A stretch of DNA of 64,000 nt from Psoroptes ovis (lineage: Eukaryota; Arthropoda; Arachnida; Sarcoptiformes; Psoroptidae): the NCBI GenBank assembly GCA_002943765.1, contig PQWQ01000017.1, positions 248,001-312,000 on the forward strand, read 5' to 3'. The notes under the pieces were generated by a model. The model did no database searches, had not been told where the DNA came from, and worked only from the letters and a program-made list of their open reading frames with translations. Made by a program: the position numbers and the translations under genes. This document shows, one piece after another, positions 26,666 through 38,223 of the stretch (position 1 is its first letter; each line of letters starts with the position of its first letter).

Positions 26666-27876
26666 TAGAATGTTGTGATTACAATGTGTGTATTCACAAA
26701 TATTTACATAATATCTAAGAATCTAAAAGAATTCTTGAATTTTTCAAGAGTAAATTTCATTAAAAATTTTTTTTCATTTTGACAAGTTTTTATTATGTTA
26801 AATGGGGCTAGAGTACCCATCCTAAGAATATCAAATAAACAAAAAATTGTTGAGCAAAAATGAACGTCTTAGCTCAATGAATGTGTTAATGAATGAATGT
26901 ATGAATAAGATTCAATACTATTCACACTATCAGTATTCAATAATCTACTATTATCATTTTCCCTCCTTAAAATAGCAAATACATTGTTTATTACACATTC
27001 TACACACACTCTATTTGTGTTTATATTTTCTAATTATTCTCATAACCAATTTTCGTTATCTTCGAAGAATTTTCCGAATTTAAAGAAATTTCCATTACAA
27101 ATGTGTCGATTAGAGTTGATCATTACCTATTAATATATTCTACGGAGCGACCGAGAGAAAAATGCCAGAACTTATCAGGAAAATTTCAATTTCATTTCAA
27201 TTCATCAGCAGAATTATTTCCACAATTCATAAGAATTATTGTTCTTAGACCAGAATATGAAAATGAATTATGAAATATTGCTTTCACAATTATCAATCAA
27301 ACAAATAGACACACACACAAATTTTTCTATTAATAGATTGATAGATTGAATAATTGATAATATATAATGATGCATTTATTATTTATTTATTTACATTATT
27401 TTCATTTTTATCATTATTTTATTTTTTTTTCATTAATGAGTATGAATTGAGTATATGTGTGTTTGATTGATCAATGGAATATTAATTTTTCATTTCATTT
27501 TTCATTTGTTTTTTTCTCGCAGTAATTTTATTCAATAATTTATTCCTTTGAATTCCACTTAATATTTTTTTTTTTTTTTTTTTATTATTATTCAATTTAC
27601 GCGAAATTTGTGTTTTTTAGATCGAAAACTGATGAAATAATGGTCAAAAACTGATGAAATAAGGACCAAGAAAACCTTTAAGAAATTAAACTGATGATGA
27701 CCAGAAACTCGATGAAAACCCCTGAATTATGATTGAAAAAAAAATTCTGTTTTCATCAAATACCAATAATAATTATGATAATATCGATGATTTGAAATCA
27801 TCATTTTCGATAATTTTGAAATCAATTATTGTTATCAATACAAAAATTTATTAGTGTTTCGATGATGATATAATAT

Positions 27877-27961
27877 AGTCGGTCGTCCAACAAGTTTTGA
27901 CCGATTTTTCCCCAAAGCTTTTCCATTAGTTGAACAGTAACAAACTTATTGGACAATCCAA
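27877..27961. mobile_element. Divergent mariner-type MITE
   Basis: Inverted ends AGTCGGTCGTCCAACAAGTT and AACTTATTGGACAATCCAAT. The core (CCCCAAAGCTTTTCC) matches none of the three common classes. Confidence 0.6.
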
Positions 27962-28129
27962 TATATACTATTGAATGAATTAATGAATAAATATTTCGAA
28001 AAATACATATTCAATAGATGAAGATAGAGCGATAGATGGATAGTGAATAGTGAATGAATTTGGAAAAAACAAAAATTCAATATCTTTTAATGATAATTTG
28101 TGTTTGAAAAAACAAAAAATATTAATATA

Positions 28130-28211
28130 TTAGACTGTACGAAAAGTTCATTCCTCTTCAATCAATAGAATTGCTAATGAAAATCGGCCAAAACTTTTCG
28201 GGACAATCTAA
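28130..28211 (+). mobile_element. Mariner-type MITE, class A
   Basis: Left end TTAGACTGTACGAAAAGTTC; right end has an extra G (CGGGACAATCTAA). Flanked by TATA and TACA. Confidence 0.83.
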
Positions 28212-28662
28212 TACAATCATTGATCATATATAGAATGTGAATTCTGCTGTTTGTTGTTGAATATTAAGTGTTATGTTGAAACTATGTGAAATAATAATAA
28301 TAATAATGAATTCTCTTGATGAAAAATATTAATTCTTCCATAAATAAATATTCTTCGAAACAAAAAATTATTATTCCTATGATCAATCAACAACAACAAT
28401 ATGCCAATGGCACATCTTCAATTTTGAGTGTTGAAATAAATATATGAAAACAAGTGATGCTGAGTGCAAAATATACCAAAATACTGAGTACAAAATACCA
28501 AAATTGAATATCAAAAATTGTACACGAAACAATATGCATAAACAAAAAATATGTGTATTTACCAAAATCAATCATTGATGATGATCATGATAATCATAAT
28601 TTTTGCCATAATTTTTTCCATGGAATTTTCTTCCCTGTATTTCCATGGTTGTTCGATTTATA

Positions 28663-28742
28663 TTGGATCGTCCCATAAGTTCTTGCCGTCATTTGAATGA
28701 AGAAAAAATTTAAAAAACGGCAAGAACTTATGGGACAACCTA
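28663..28742 (+). mobile_element. Mariner-type MITE, class C
   Basis: Ends TTGGATCGTCCCATAAGTTC and GAACTTATGGGACAACCTAT. The core contains GAAAAAATTTAAAAAACGGC, as in the copies at 22019 and 32090. Confidence 0.85.
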
Positions 28743-28795
28743 TTATTCTTGTATTTGCACATTCAAATATTGAAATTCCAATTTTCACATATTTC

Positions 28796-28877
28796 CAGGT
28801 TGTCCGAAAAGTTTTGGCCGATATTCATTTGGCAACTCTATTGGTTACTAGCTGGATGAACTTTTCGGACAGCCTAA
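28796..28877 (-). mobile_element. Mariner-type MITE, class A, reversed
   Basis: The left end lacks the first bases (CCAGGTTGTCCGAAAAGTTT). The right end CTTTTCGGACAGCCTAA is good. It lies 53 bp from the preceding copy. Confidence 0.82.
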
Positions 28878-28899
28878 ATTATAATACATTGTAATATAT

Positions 28900-28979
28900 T
28901 TGGGTTGTCCGCAAAGTTATTGCCGATTATATCGTAGAAAATTATTGGAAAATCGGCAAGAACTTATGGGACAATCTAA
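28900..28979 (+). mobile_element. Mariner-type MITE, class B, asymmetric ends
   Basis: Left end TTGGGTTGTCCGCAAAGTTA, right end AACTTATGGGACAATCTAA, so the two ends come from different variants. Third copy within 320 bp. Confidence 0.85.
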
Positions 28980-29667
28980 TATTTTTCTCATATTAATATT
29001 ATTATCATCATCATCATGATAAGTTTGATGTATTTTTTCAAGAATCAAAAATTTGTGCACACAGATTTGCTTCAAATATACTTGAAATGCATGTGTGTCT
29101 ATTGGTGTGTGTGTATTTGTGTGTGTTGATCACTGTGTATTTAACTGTGTATTTGACCATCTATAATGCCATGTTCATATCATACTGTTCACTTTACATA
29201 TTTTCAATGTTATTTCTTCAAGAATATTCTTCATTATTTACTTCAGAATATTCCTTGATCGCCTTCCTATCTCATTCTCTGTGCCTATCTCTCTGTTTGT
29301 ATGTGATATGATGGAGTAATGATGACAAATATTTTGAAAATTGATTCTTTTTTCCTCTTTCCAAGTGATTTTTTTCGAATGGACAATCCAATTATGATAA
29401 TAATGAATGAATCTGAAATACTTGAATTATTCGAAATTGTCCATTCATTGAAAAGTTTTCAATGAATGGACAAGGGAAAGAATGAATAATTGTTTCATTG
29501 ATTCTGAGTAGAAATATGAATTTATTGTACTTATGGGGTATATATGTGTGAAAATAAAGTTCAATGAAACAAAAGAGAAAAACAAAAGAATGAAATCAAT
29601 TCAATTGATTCCTGTATGAAACAATTCAATTATTTGTATGTATATTTTCATGTAAAATATTAATATA

Positions 29668-29748
29668 TTAGATTGTCCGAAAAGTTCATTCGCTTAATCA
29701 AATAGAGTTGCTCAATGAAAATTGGCCAAAACTTTTCGGACAACCCTT
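29668..29748 (+). mobile_element. Mariner-type MITE, class A
   Basis: Preceded by TATA. Left end TTAGATTGTCCGAAAAGTTC; the right end finishes GGACAACCCTTA with an extra C. Confidence 0.85.
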
Positions 29749-29802
29749 ATATTTTCGTTGTGTAAATGATTATAATGATCATTATCATCATTATTATGAT
29801 CA

Positions 29803-29848
29803 TTAACATGTTATTTGTCATCATCATTGTTGACAAATAACATGTTAA
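29803..29848. repeat. Perfect 18-bp inverted repeat with 10-nt loop
   Basis: TTAACATGTTATTTGTCA (29803-29820) and its exact complement (29831-29848) around TCATCATTGT. It does not share the MITE ends. The outermost TTAA pair is part of the palindrome. Confidence 0.85.
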
Positions 29849-29927
29849 GTGTGACACATTTGTCAAAAACATAGACACAATGTCCTGCTGCTTTCGAGCT
29901 GTTTCGATTCAGATTTATTCATAATTA

Positions 29928-30009
29928 TTAGCTTTGTCCGAAAAGTTTATTCCGCTTAATCAATAGAGTTGTCACATGAAAATCGGCCAAAACTTTTCGG
30001 ACAACCTAA
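29928..30009 (+). mobile_element. Mariner-type MITE, class A
   Basis: Left end TTAGCTTTGTCCGAAAAGTT with one inserted base, right end complete (TTTTCGGACAACCTAA, then TA). Confidence 0.87.
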
Positions 30010-30481
30010 TATAGGTAATGATAATTCCTATTTGAATTATCATTATTATTTGAACAAATGAAATTCATATTGAATCAAAATTCATGTAAAAATTCGTGTA
30101 ATTTTAAATTCAAAATTTCAAATTTTGATTTGCGAATCATCTACGAAATTTTTCTCGGTAAAAATCAGTGAAAATCTACGCGAAAATTTCTCCAGTGGAA
30201 TCCTGGTTAATTCCACCATTGATTTTTATTACTTTGATTTTATCTTTTTGGTTTGAAAAAAGATAAAAAATGAAATCAATTCCATTAAATGTTTTATTTA
30301 TTTATTTATTTTTTTGGCTCAAATTTATTTATTTATTCAACCAGAATCATACGAGATTCAGACTGAAAATTCAGACTTTCAAAGCCCTGAAATGCAAAAA
30401 TCCCAAATAAATTCAAATGAATAAATAAACAGGTTACGTAATCGTTAGCTTGAAACCCTTTTCATTTTCACCCATTGAATA

Positions 30482-30556
30482 TACATTGAACATTGAATAG
30501 CATTTGATTGCCATTCATTTGATCGCTAATCAAATGCTATTCCATAAAATTCAATG
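30482..30556. repeat. Imperfect hairpin with 15-bp perfect inner arms
   Basis: Inner arms GAATAGCATTTGATT (30495-30509) and AATCAAATGCTATTC (30528-30542) enclose 18 nt. Outside them, ACATTGAA and TTCAATGT pair again after small bulges. Confidence 0.7.
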
Positions 30557-31116
30557 TGAAATCCTATTCATTCAAAGTGAATCATGAAAACCCTGATAAA
30601 AAAAACCCTGATAAAAACCCTTCGTTGAAAGAAGATTCATTGAAATTTGTGAATGTTTCAATATATTGAATATTCAAATTGATTCAAACTGATTCAATTT
30701 CGATAGTTTTTCTAGCATCAACGACAACTTGAATCAACTTTTGAGCCAAATCAACGTTTGTTTATGCACGAATACAAAAAAAATTATTCGCCAGAGTGAC
30801 AGGAGTAGTGATGGCAAGCGAAAGAGAGCGAGAATAGAACCGATTATATACAATCAATGAAATTACAAAATCAAATCCAAAAATCAAATGAAATTGAACG
30901 AGAATAAATGTTTAATCGCGAATAAATAAATGAATAAACCAATACATAAATAAGCATTGAATACCGACCGATGAGTACACATAAACTATATCATTTGGAA
31001 TTAAAGCTTTGAAGCTTTAATGCTTTCCATTAAAAAAAAAACAAATCCGTACAAATTTCAAAACCACAGAAAAACCAAATTTGGTTTATATTAATATAAA
31101 TTTCAATTTCTAAATA

Positions 31117-31199
31117 TTAGGTTGCCCGGAAAGTTTTGGCCGATTTTTCATGAACAACTCTATCGGATTAAGCGTAATGAACTTTTCGGACAACCTCAA
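31117..31199 (-). mobile_element. Mariner-type MITE, class A, reversed
   Basis: Left end TTAGGTTGCCCGGAAAGTTT, right end CTTTTCGGACAACCTCAA, flanked by TA on both sides. Confidence 0.85.
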
Positions 31200-31670
31200 T
31201 ATATTTCAGTATGAATTCGATAAATTATTTCATCAATAAATGTATTATATTTTCTCTATCTCAAAATCCATTTTTCCATTTATTTATTCAGTATTACAAT
31301 TATTGATTTGAATTGTTATTTGAAATTATAATTTTTTTTATTTATTTTGTAATTTCCTCATGTGTTTCAATTTTTTCATCATACATTCATACATTATTTC
31401 TCAATCGCCAACATATTTTTTTTTAATATTTAAAAATTCATTTATTTCGACATTCTTTTATTTAATTTATTTCAATTTATTCATTTAGCTTCATTCTGTT
31501 TTTTTCCCGATTTCCTCGGATCATATTTTCTTATTATTTCGTAGTTATTTTCATTGTTATTCGTTTTATTCCGATAATAATAATTTCATGATCGCCGAAT
31601 TCGCTATTTTCTGTTAGTTACCACATACAGTTATGCATTTATGCAATTTCTGGTGTGTTTATACATATTG

Positions 31671-31764
31671 TTGAGCTGTTCGAAAAGTTCTTACGGTTTT
31701 ACCAATGGGTTTTTCAATGAGAAAGCTTGTTGCGTAAATCGCAAGAACTTTTCGAACGACCGAA
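31671..31764. mobile_element. Divergent mariner-type MITE
   Basis: Inverted ends TTGAGCTGTTCGAAAAGTTC and GAACTTTTCGAACGACCGAA. The longer core (AATGGGTTTTTCAATGAG) is unrelated to A, B and C. Probably a sister family. Confidence 0.6.
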
Positions 31765-32089
31765 TCGATTTCATACATTTTCATTATTCTTGAATTTTTT
31801 CCTCATTCTAATTCATTCATTATTTTACTTCATTTTCATTTTCATTATTCGTTTTGAATTTTCAATTTATTTTACTTCATAGAAGAATATATTTTACTAC
31901 CGAAAATACAAAGAATTTCCAAAAATAAGTAAAATATAATTGAAATTTTATTCAATTATTCAATTCATTTATTGTTGCTGTTGTCGGTGTTGGCGGCTTT
32001 ATTTGATTAAACTCTATTTTATCCCATATTTTATTTGTACTTATTCATGTATTCATATTCATGTTTTTATTCTTGCATAAATCTAAATA

Positions 32090-32170
32090 TTAGGTTGTCC
32101 AATAAGTTCTTGCCATTTTTCAAAGGAAAAAAAATTTAAAAAAACGGCAAGAACTTATTGGACAATCTAA
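32090..32170 (+). mobile_element. Mariner-type MITE, class C with CCAATAAG ends
   Basis: Ends TTAGGTTGTCCAATAAGTTC and GAACTTATTGGACAATCTAA both carry CCAATAAG, a third end variant kept matched on both sides. Confidence 0.87.
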
Positions 32171-33052
32171 ATATATAATAATGATATTTACACCTTTTAT
32201 TCAATGATGCAGTGATATCATTTTTTCCTGTTACTATTTTTATTGATTATTCATAACTCATTTTCATTATTATCATTATCACTAACCGTTGTTTAACAAT
32301 TACGTATGTGATATCTTATGATTCAAATAATACAATTGAAAATTTGAGATACAATTTAATACAATGAATCAGATACATTGAATCAAATACTAATGAATCA
32401 GATACAATGAATCAAATGTAGCAATTCGAAACTGGAATTGTAAAGCAAAGCAGAACAAAGCAAAATATGTGTGTTTGTATCAAAACATATATTGAACAAA
32501 TGTTCAAAACACATATGATCATGTTCGATATATAAATAATGTTTCATTCATTGTTTATTCGTGCATTCATTTTGGCATATTTATCGAATAGAAATTGTAT
32601 TATTATTGTAATAATAATAATAATAAAGGTATTTTTTCAATTGAATTTTCAATGATAAAAGATATTTTGCCATCATCGTTTTCATTTTTCAATTTAAATT
32701 TTTTCAAATTTAAAATTTTCAAATTCAAAATTTTAATAATAAAGGTATTTCAATTCGATTGAATTTCGATTCTATGAAAATTCAATGAACGAAAATGAAT
32801 TGAGAATGAATCGGAAAGCCAAAATTGCGAAATTCCTTCATTGAATTTGTATTAGTGTTTCAATATTTTTAAATTTCAATATTTTTTAAAAATTTCATTT
32901 ATTTAAATTTCAAAGAAAATATTCTCCATATTATTTCAATGGAATTTCTTAATGAAATTTTCAATTGAAAACAAACAAATACCAAAAAATATTTATTTGT
33001 TTATCGAACAACAACAACAACAACAACAACAAATGTTTGTTATGTGAATATA

Positions 33053-33136
33053 TTTAGGCTGTCCGCTTAATTTCATTCCGTTTAATCAATACAGTTGCTC
33101 ATGAAATGTTGGCAAGAACTTTTCGGACAACCTATT
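33053..33136 (+). mobile_element. Mariner-type MITE, class A, left end altered
   Basis: Left end TTAGGCTGTCCGCTTAATTT has lost the AAAGTT block. The right end GAACTTTTCGGACAACCTA is intact, and the core ends GGCAAGAAC as in class B. Confidence 0.82.
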
Positions 33137-33707
33137 AAAATATTATACACAGAGATAAATGTATGTGAATTTAGGCCCAAAGAAATAAATATATTTGATA
33201 AAATGAATTGAATTTTTAAATTTTGAAATTTTGAAATTTTTTGTTTTGTTTTGTTCGAAAAAGAAAAATTGTAAACAACAATGAAATATCTGTGGATGCA
33301 TCGTTATGCATTCTATTGCATCAATGTTTATTGTTGTGTTAATGTGTGCGAATATATATTACAGGGGCCATAAATTTAACGAAATGAAAACAAACAAATA
33401 AATGAATAAATACTGAATTTCCAAATGTATTGAAAGATTCATTTAACACTAGAACTACCAGAGCAGTCATTTTGACTGGTCGTGCTACTTCAATTCAAAA
33501 TTGCTAGGACATCAAATTTTTTTTTTTTTACAAATGATGTTATGACTTTTGTATCTTTAAGTAGAGAATACATTTTATGTATTCAATTTTACCTTACATT
33601 ATGTTGATAGCGAGATATTTTTGGTCGCACTAATTTCGACCGTAACCAGTCAAAATGACTGGTCATGTTAAAATGAAGATATTATGACTTCTAAGAATCA
33701 TAAGACC

Positions 33708-33955
33708 GTGAAAGTGAAAGTAGAATATCAGACTTCTAGGGAACAAACGCTGACTCATATATCAACTACCGCAGGGAAGATTTCTGGGCGAATAAGATAT
33801 TGCAATTACAATAAGTCCACAAATATTAGGTTGCCCAGAAAGTTTTTGTCGGTTATATCGTAGAAAATAATTGAAAAATCGGCAAGAACTTTTCGGACAA
33901 CCTAATATTTGCAATGAATGTTAGAATTTTGTGTGCGGAAAATGTAGAAAAAGCA
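33708..33955 (+). pseudogene. piggyBac-type transposase C-terminal remnant, split by a MITE
   Basis: The frame running through TAT CAG ACT TCT AGG GAA gives about 34 sense codons ending KSTNI at 33825. After removal of the MITE and one TA copy it continues in the same frame as CNEC, a stop, then CGKCRKSK and a second stop. His and Cys spacing fits the Cys-rich tail of this transposase family. N-terminal and catalytic parts are missing. Confidence 0.55.
33826..33905 (+). mobile_element. Mariner-type MITE, class B, nested in the piggyBac-like element
   Basis: Left end TTAGGTTGCCCAGAAAGTTT, right end CTTTTCGGACAACCTAA, core GGTTATATCGTAGAAAATAA, TA on both sides. The host transposase frame resumes in phase when the element and one TA copy are taken out. 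Confidence 0.9.
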
Positions 33956-34906
33956 AAATCTACATATTTTGAAATTGTGAAAATCAAGTCTTATTCTGTT
34001 TTGACGATGACCACAAATTTATTAATCTATAAATATTAATATTCTTGAACTCTTTTCATCATTTTTGAGGATTTATGGAGACGGAAAACTCCGTTAAGCA
34101 TTTTTTTTATACCAGTCATTTTGACTGGTTTTGGTAGAAATCGGTATATTGAAATTGCTGGTAGTTCTAGTGTTAAAGGAATACGCCGAGAATCGACGGT
34201 GAACACGGAATCGCATTGCATAAATGAATCCAATGAAATCAATGAATATGTGTGTCTATACGGCGAATACCCCCGTAGACGGTACCCTTGGAAAATGTGC
34301 ATTCGAAAGAGCCGCATATTTCAATCCGGGAACAATTCGTCGATTGAATTTGAAACGCATTTATTCATATGAAAATGCGTCAACGACAAAACCAGGGAAA
34401 AACGAACCAAAAAAAAAATGCAAATAAATCGATTTTATTTCATTTTGGATTCATTTTCTCCTATTCGAAATTCAAACAAATAAATAAACAAATAAATAAA
34501 TAATAATCATATTATTTATATTTGCCAGCAGTTAAATATTAAAAAAAAAATGGCGGCAAATTGAATTTTAAATTGTGAAATTGTGAATGAATGATGATAA
34601 CAATAGCGACAATAATGATGACAATAACAATAATATCATTATTATTATTGATATTGATATTAATATTAATATTAATAGCTAAAGCTATTAACGATGACGA
34701 CCATATCATATATATGACGATTAGATTCATTGAATGAAATTTCAAAATTCGAAAATTCAAATTCAAAGTGAAATCAAGAAAAATATGTTGAAATATTTGT
34801 ATTTCAGAATATCAAGAATATTTTCTTGAATAAATTCATGAAAAATATTCTGGAATAAATAATTCTTGAAAAAGAATAATTTATATGAAGAATTAAAGGA
34901 ATAATA

Positions 34907-34988
34907 TTGGGCTGTCCGCAAAATTGTGGCCGATTTTCATGAGCAACTCTATCGTGATTAAGCCGAATGAACTTTTCGGACAACCTAA
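34907..34988 (-). mobile_element. Mariner-type MITE, class A, reversed
   Basis: Left end TTGGGCTGTCCGCAAAATTG, right end CTTTTCGGACAACCTAA then TA. Confidence 0.85.
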
Positions 34989-35500
34989 TATGATGATAAA
35001 GAATTTGAAAAAATATAAATGACAATAATCGATTTATATGTATCGATATCGCCATAATAACGATAATCAAGAATCAATGATTATAACAATAATAACCAGT
35101 GATTATAATAATAATCATTGGGTAATATAATAACCAATGATCATTGATTATAATTATAATAATTATATCCAAATGAAAATTGTATCAAATGAAATTTTTC
35201 AAATGGATTAATGTATTTGTGTCTATATTTCCAGAAACAAAAAAGCAGACAATTTGATTGATCAAATGGATCAAATCATCATTTGAAATATAAAAATCAA
35301 ATTTCAAATGAAATGAATTATTCTAAAATAATCAAATAATGTCTTTAATGTCTTTTTGGACGATCAGGATTTGATTTTTGTAGAATTGAATTGAATTAAT
35401 GATCGTAAATGATTCGAAAAAAATCAAATCCAAAATTGATTCCCTTCCATTTCGTTTCGTTCAGTCACATTCAGTTCAGTTCTCTTTTAGGGTGCCTCTT

Positions 35501-35562
35501 GGGCCCCTGTTCGGTCCTTGTCGGGCCCCTGTTCGGTCCTTGTCAGGCCCCTGTTCGGTGCC
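35501..35562. repeat. 22-bp GC-rich tandem repeat, 2.8 units
   Basis: The unit GGGCCCCTGTTCGGTCCTTG+TC starts at 35501, 35523 and 35545 (third unit partial, AGGCCCC). It is followed at 35575-35635 by imperfect repeats of TCCGTGATTTCAATGA type. The GC content is far above the surroundings. Confidence 0.85.
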
Positions 35563-36819
35563 ATTAAAAAGCTCCGTGATCTCCGTGATTTCAATCGTCT
35601 CCATGATTTCAATGATCTCCGTGATTTCCATGATGATTCAATCTTTTTTTCATTCATTTTTCCGGTTAATCTGAATCTGAAAAATCAAACCCATTATTCT
35701 TGTGGGAGTTAATTATTATTGAATCATCATTGAAAATAATAATGATTTACCTTTGAGAATTCAAATGATGAATTTTATGTTATTTTTTTGAAATTCAAAA
35801 TCAATTTCAATCAAAAATGAATTCAAATTTCAAAATTCATCATTCCAATAACCCTCTTTGAATTTTTTGTTCCCAGAAACGTTCTCGAAAATTTTGTTTT
35901 TAGTTGAACAATCCCCAAGAAAATTCCCCAGAAAATTTTCCACGAAAAATTGTCTTAATGTCAATGATTTACATCCAAAATTTCTCTCTTAATTAAAATT
36001 CACATTGAAACTAATTAATTATCTGAGAGTCTGAATTCGTAATTGAATTCTTGTGGTTTCCAAGTGAATTCATTTGTAATGTCTCGATTGCGCAACGATT
36101 CCCAAATGACTTACCAACACACATAAATCAACAAAAACTTGAATCATTGAGCAGACTTTCAAAAGGGTCGAACCCTTTAACCCAGACCAAAAGCAATTGC
36201 CAAAGCCGTTCCCCCTTGGGGTACCACCTTCGAATAGCCATTGGTAAGCCACCTAAAAATTATCCATTCTAGTCATCCATTCAGGTGCGTTTGATTATTA
36301 AATTTATTTTTGTGTCCAAAAAAAACAAAACAAAATGTCAAATATTCGAAATTATCTTTGAGAGATGGTCATGGACGTAATGGTTGCCATTAATACCATT
36401 GCGATCATCATGGGTGAATATCAATTCAAATATTTGCAAATAATTGCATAAATTATCGACCAACCTCACAATCAAACAATAATAATCATTCAGCCTTGAC
36501 AATAATAATAATAATAATAATGATAATTATCAAACACTGATTATTATTATTGTTATTATTATCATTTCGCATAATAATAATTATCATTATTATGTCTATT
36601 AATAATTATGACGATAATTAGTGGTGGTAGACATACACACACACACACACACACATAAATATTCGTGATTATTGAATGAAACCAACATAGAACGTGATGG
36701 AATGATGATGATGATGATGGCCACCATTGAATAGATGGACGACGAATTGTATCAAAATGTTAATGTTTTAACTGTTCAAATCGTCCAGATCGTTGTATGG
36801 TTCGAATCGTCCGAATCAT

Positions 36820-36881
36820 TTGAATGGGTTGTCGAATGAATTCCGACTAATAGGTTGGAATTCATTCGACAACCCATTCAA
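36820..36881. repeat. 25-bp perfect inverted repeat with 12-nt loop
   Basis: The arm starting TTGAATGGGTTGTCGAATGA (36820-36844) is exactly complementary to 36857-36881; the loop is GACTAATAGGTT. A separate perfect 20-bp palindrome, ATGACCACAATTGTGGTCAT, follows at 36885-36904. Confidence 0.88.
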
Positions 36882-37463
36882 CTAATGACCACAATTGTGG
36901 TCATATGAATGTGTGGACCCGACTAGAAATGTTCCCGAAAATGTTACCCGAAATAATCGAAAAATTTGTATCAAATTCACGGTGATTACGGAAACATTTC
37001 TCTCTCTTGGGTCTAATTTCATAATTTTTTCCAAAATCAAGTTCTTCATGTGTGTTTGTGTGTGGGTGTGTTTGGTATGGTGCGTGTCTGGTGTGTGTAA
37101 GGCTATACACATGTAAAATAAACAGGTAAAAACTCATAAGCTTATATCTACTCATATCTGCTTTAAGCTTGAGCTTTGCTTTTAAGCTTAAACTTTGCTT
37201 AGTTTTACGCTAAGATTTTCATTTTCAAAAAAATCAATTTCTTTCTTACGAAATTGATATTCCTAAATATCATTACACAACGTCGCTATTCGTTGTATCA
37301 CCATTGATATCATTACCCTTACCCTTACCCTTACTATTACCATTTACCATTATCATTATCAATATCATTAACATTTGATCATCATCATCAACATCAATAA
37401 ATGGTGGTAACATTTGATGTTTAATGTTTTATGTTCAAAAAAAAAAAAAAAAAAAAAAATACA

Positions 37464-37521
37464 TTAACTCTTTGCGTACGACAACTTTTTTCGTCGCACA
37501 CGTAAAGTCATAGCGACTTAA
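37464..37521. mobile_element. Possible tiny TTAA-flanked element
   Basis: TTAACTCTTTGCGTACGACA at the left faces CGTCGCACACGTAAAG further right (CTTTGCGTACGAC against CTTTACGTGTGCGACG when complemented). TTAA lies at both edges. The terminus resembles the CTTTGCAC-type ends of piggyBac-like elements, but the repeat is imperfect. Confidence 0.3.
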
Positions 37522-37606
37522 TGGTCGTCTTTAGTTTAGTTTCATAATGTTGATCCGTATGAACACAATAAATGATTGTAAACATTATTATTAAAATAAT
37601 AACACA

Positions 37607-37718
37607 CAGTGATTATCAACCTTTGTTCGATTGCGACACATCAAAAAATTCAAAAATTTCCGAAATATAGCCGCATGAAAAAACTGTGTCGCAGCACATT
37701 AATGGTTGAGAACCATTG
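37607..37718. mobile_element. hAT-type MITE, old
   Basis: Ends CAGTGATTATCAACCTTTGT and TAATGGTTGAGAACCATTG resemble the CAGTGGTTCTCAACC ends of hAT elements. Flanking 8-mers no longer match, so the target duplication is lost. Confidence 0.5.
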
Positions 37719-38190
37719 AAACCAACATATATTACGTGATATACTTGTATGATGCGTATGTGTGCACATAAATAAATAATTGTTTGTAAAACATTTAAAT
37801 GTACACAACATAATATCACATCACCATCCATTATATACATATAATTATATTATTGATTTTGATTTATATTAAAGTTCGGTGGTATGGGTAAAATAGATTA
37901 GGGAGATAGACAGCTAGAGAGGGTAGGGTAGTAGGGTTGATAGAAAATTTCTTGTAAATTTTAATTTTTGAAAAAAAATAAATATTTCGAGAAATTTTCC
38001 AGAAAAATTTTAAATTGATTTTTTTTTTTCATTCATTTTTATTTTTTGAGAAAATTAAAATCATAAAATTTATGAATTTCTCCTCTTCCCGTTACCCTTC
38101 CCTCTCCATTGTTTACATACGAATGAATGAGCCCTAAAACTTGTTTGTTTATTTCTTTATTTATTTACTTATTGATTTTGTGCCTTTTGC

Positions 38191-38223
38191 TTTGCTTAGC
38201 TTTGCTAAGCAAAGCTAAGCAAA
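38191..38223. repeat. 33-nt palindrome
   Basis: TTTGCTTAGCTTTGCT and AGCAAAGCTAAGCAAA are exact complements around a single central A. The same AAGCTT/GCTTTGC words recur loosely at 37138-37205. Confidence 0.85.

Larger units (their letters stand above)
33447..34172 (+). mobile_element. piggyBac-like element remnant with TTAA target duplication
   Basis: The termini CACTAGAACTACCAG and CTGGTAGTTCTAGTG are perfect 15-bp inverted repeats, each flanked by TTAA (33443-33446 and 34173-34176). TTAA duplication is the mark of the piggyBac superfamily. The palindromic motif AGTCATTTTGACTGG recurs near both ends and once at about 33647-33666. Between 33708 and 33955, skipping a nested MITE, the + strand encodes a Cys-rich segment (RYCNYNK, CNEC, CGKC) like the C-terminal Cys-rich domain of piggyBac transposases, interrupted by stops. 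The element is internally deleted (726 bp with the MITE) and cannot encode an active enzyme. TTAA plus TIR make the assignment firm; the transposase remnant is an inference from Cys spacing. Confidence 0.8.

Noticed and set aside
36160..36190. tRNA-like T-arm (GGGTCGAACCC)
   Set aside because: The loop is too short and no acceptor, D or anticodon arms can be folded around it. No tRNA gene was found anywhere in the window.
37316..37334. Telomere-like CCCTTA repeat
   Set aside because: Only three units inside the intron, and not the arthropod TTAGG repeat; ordinary microsatellite.
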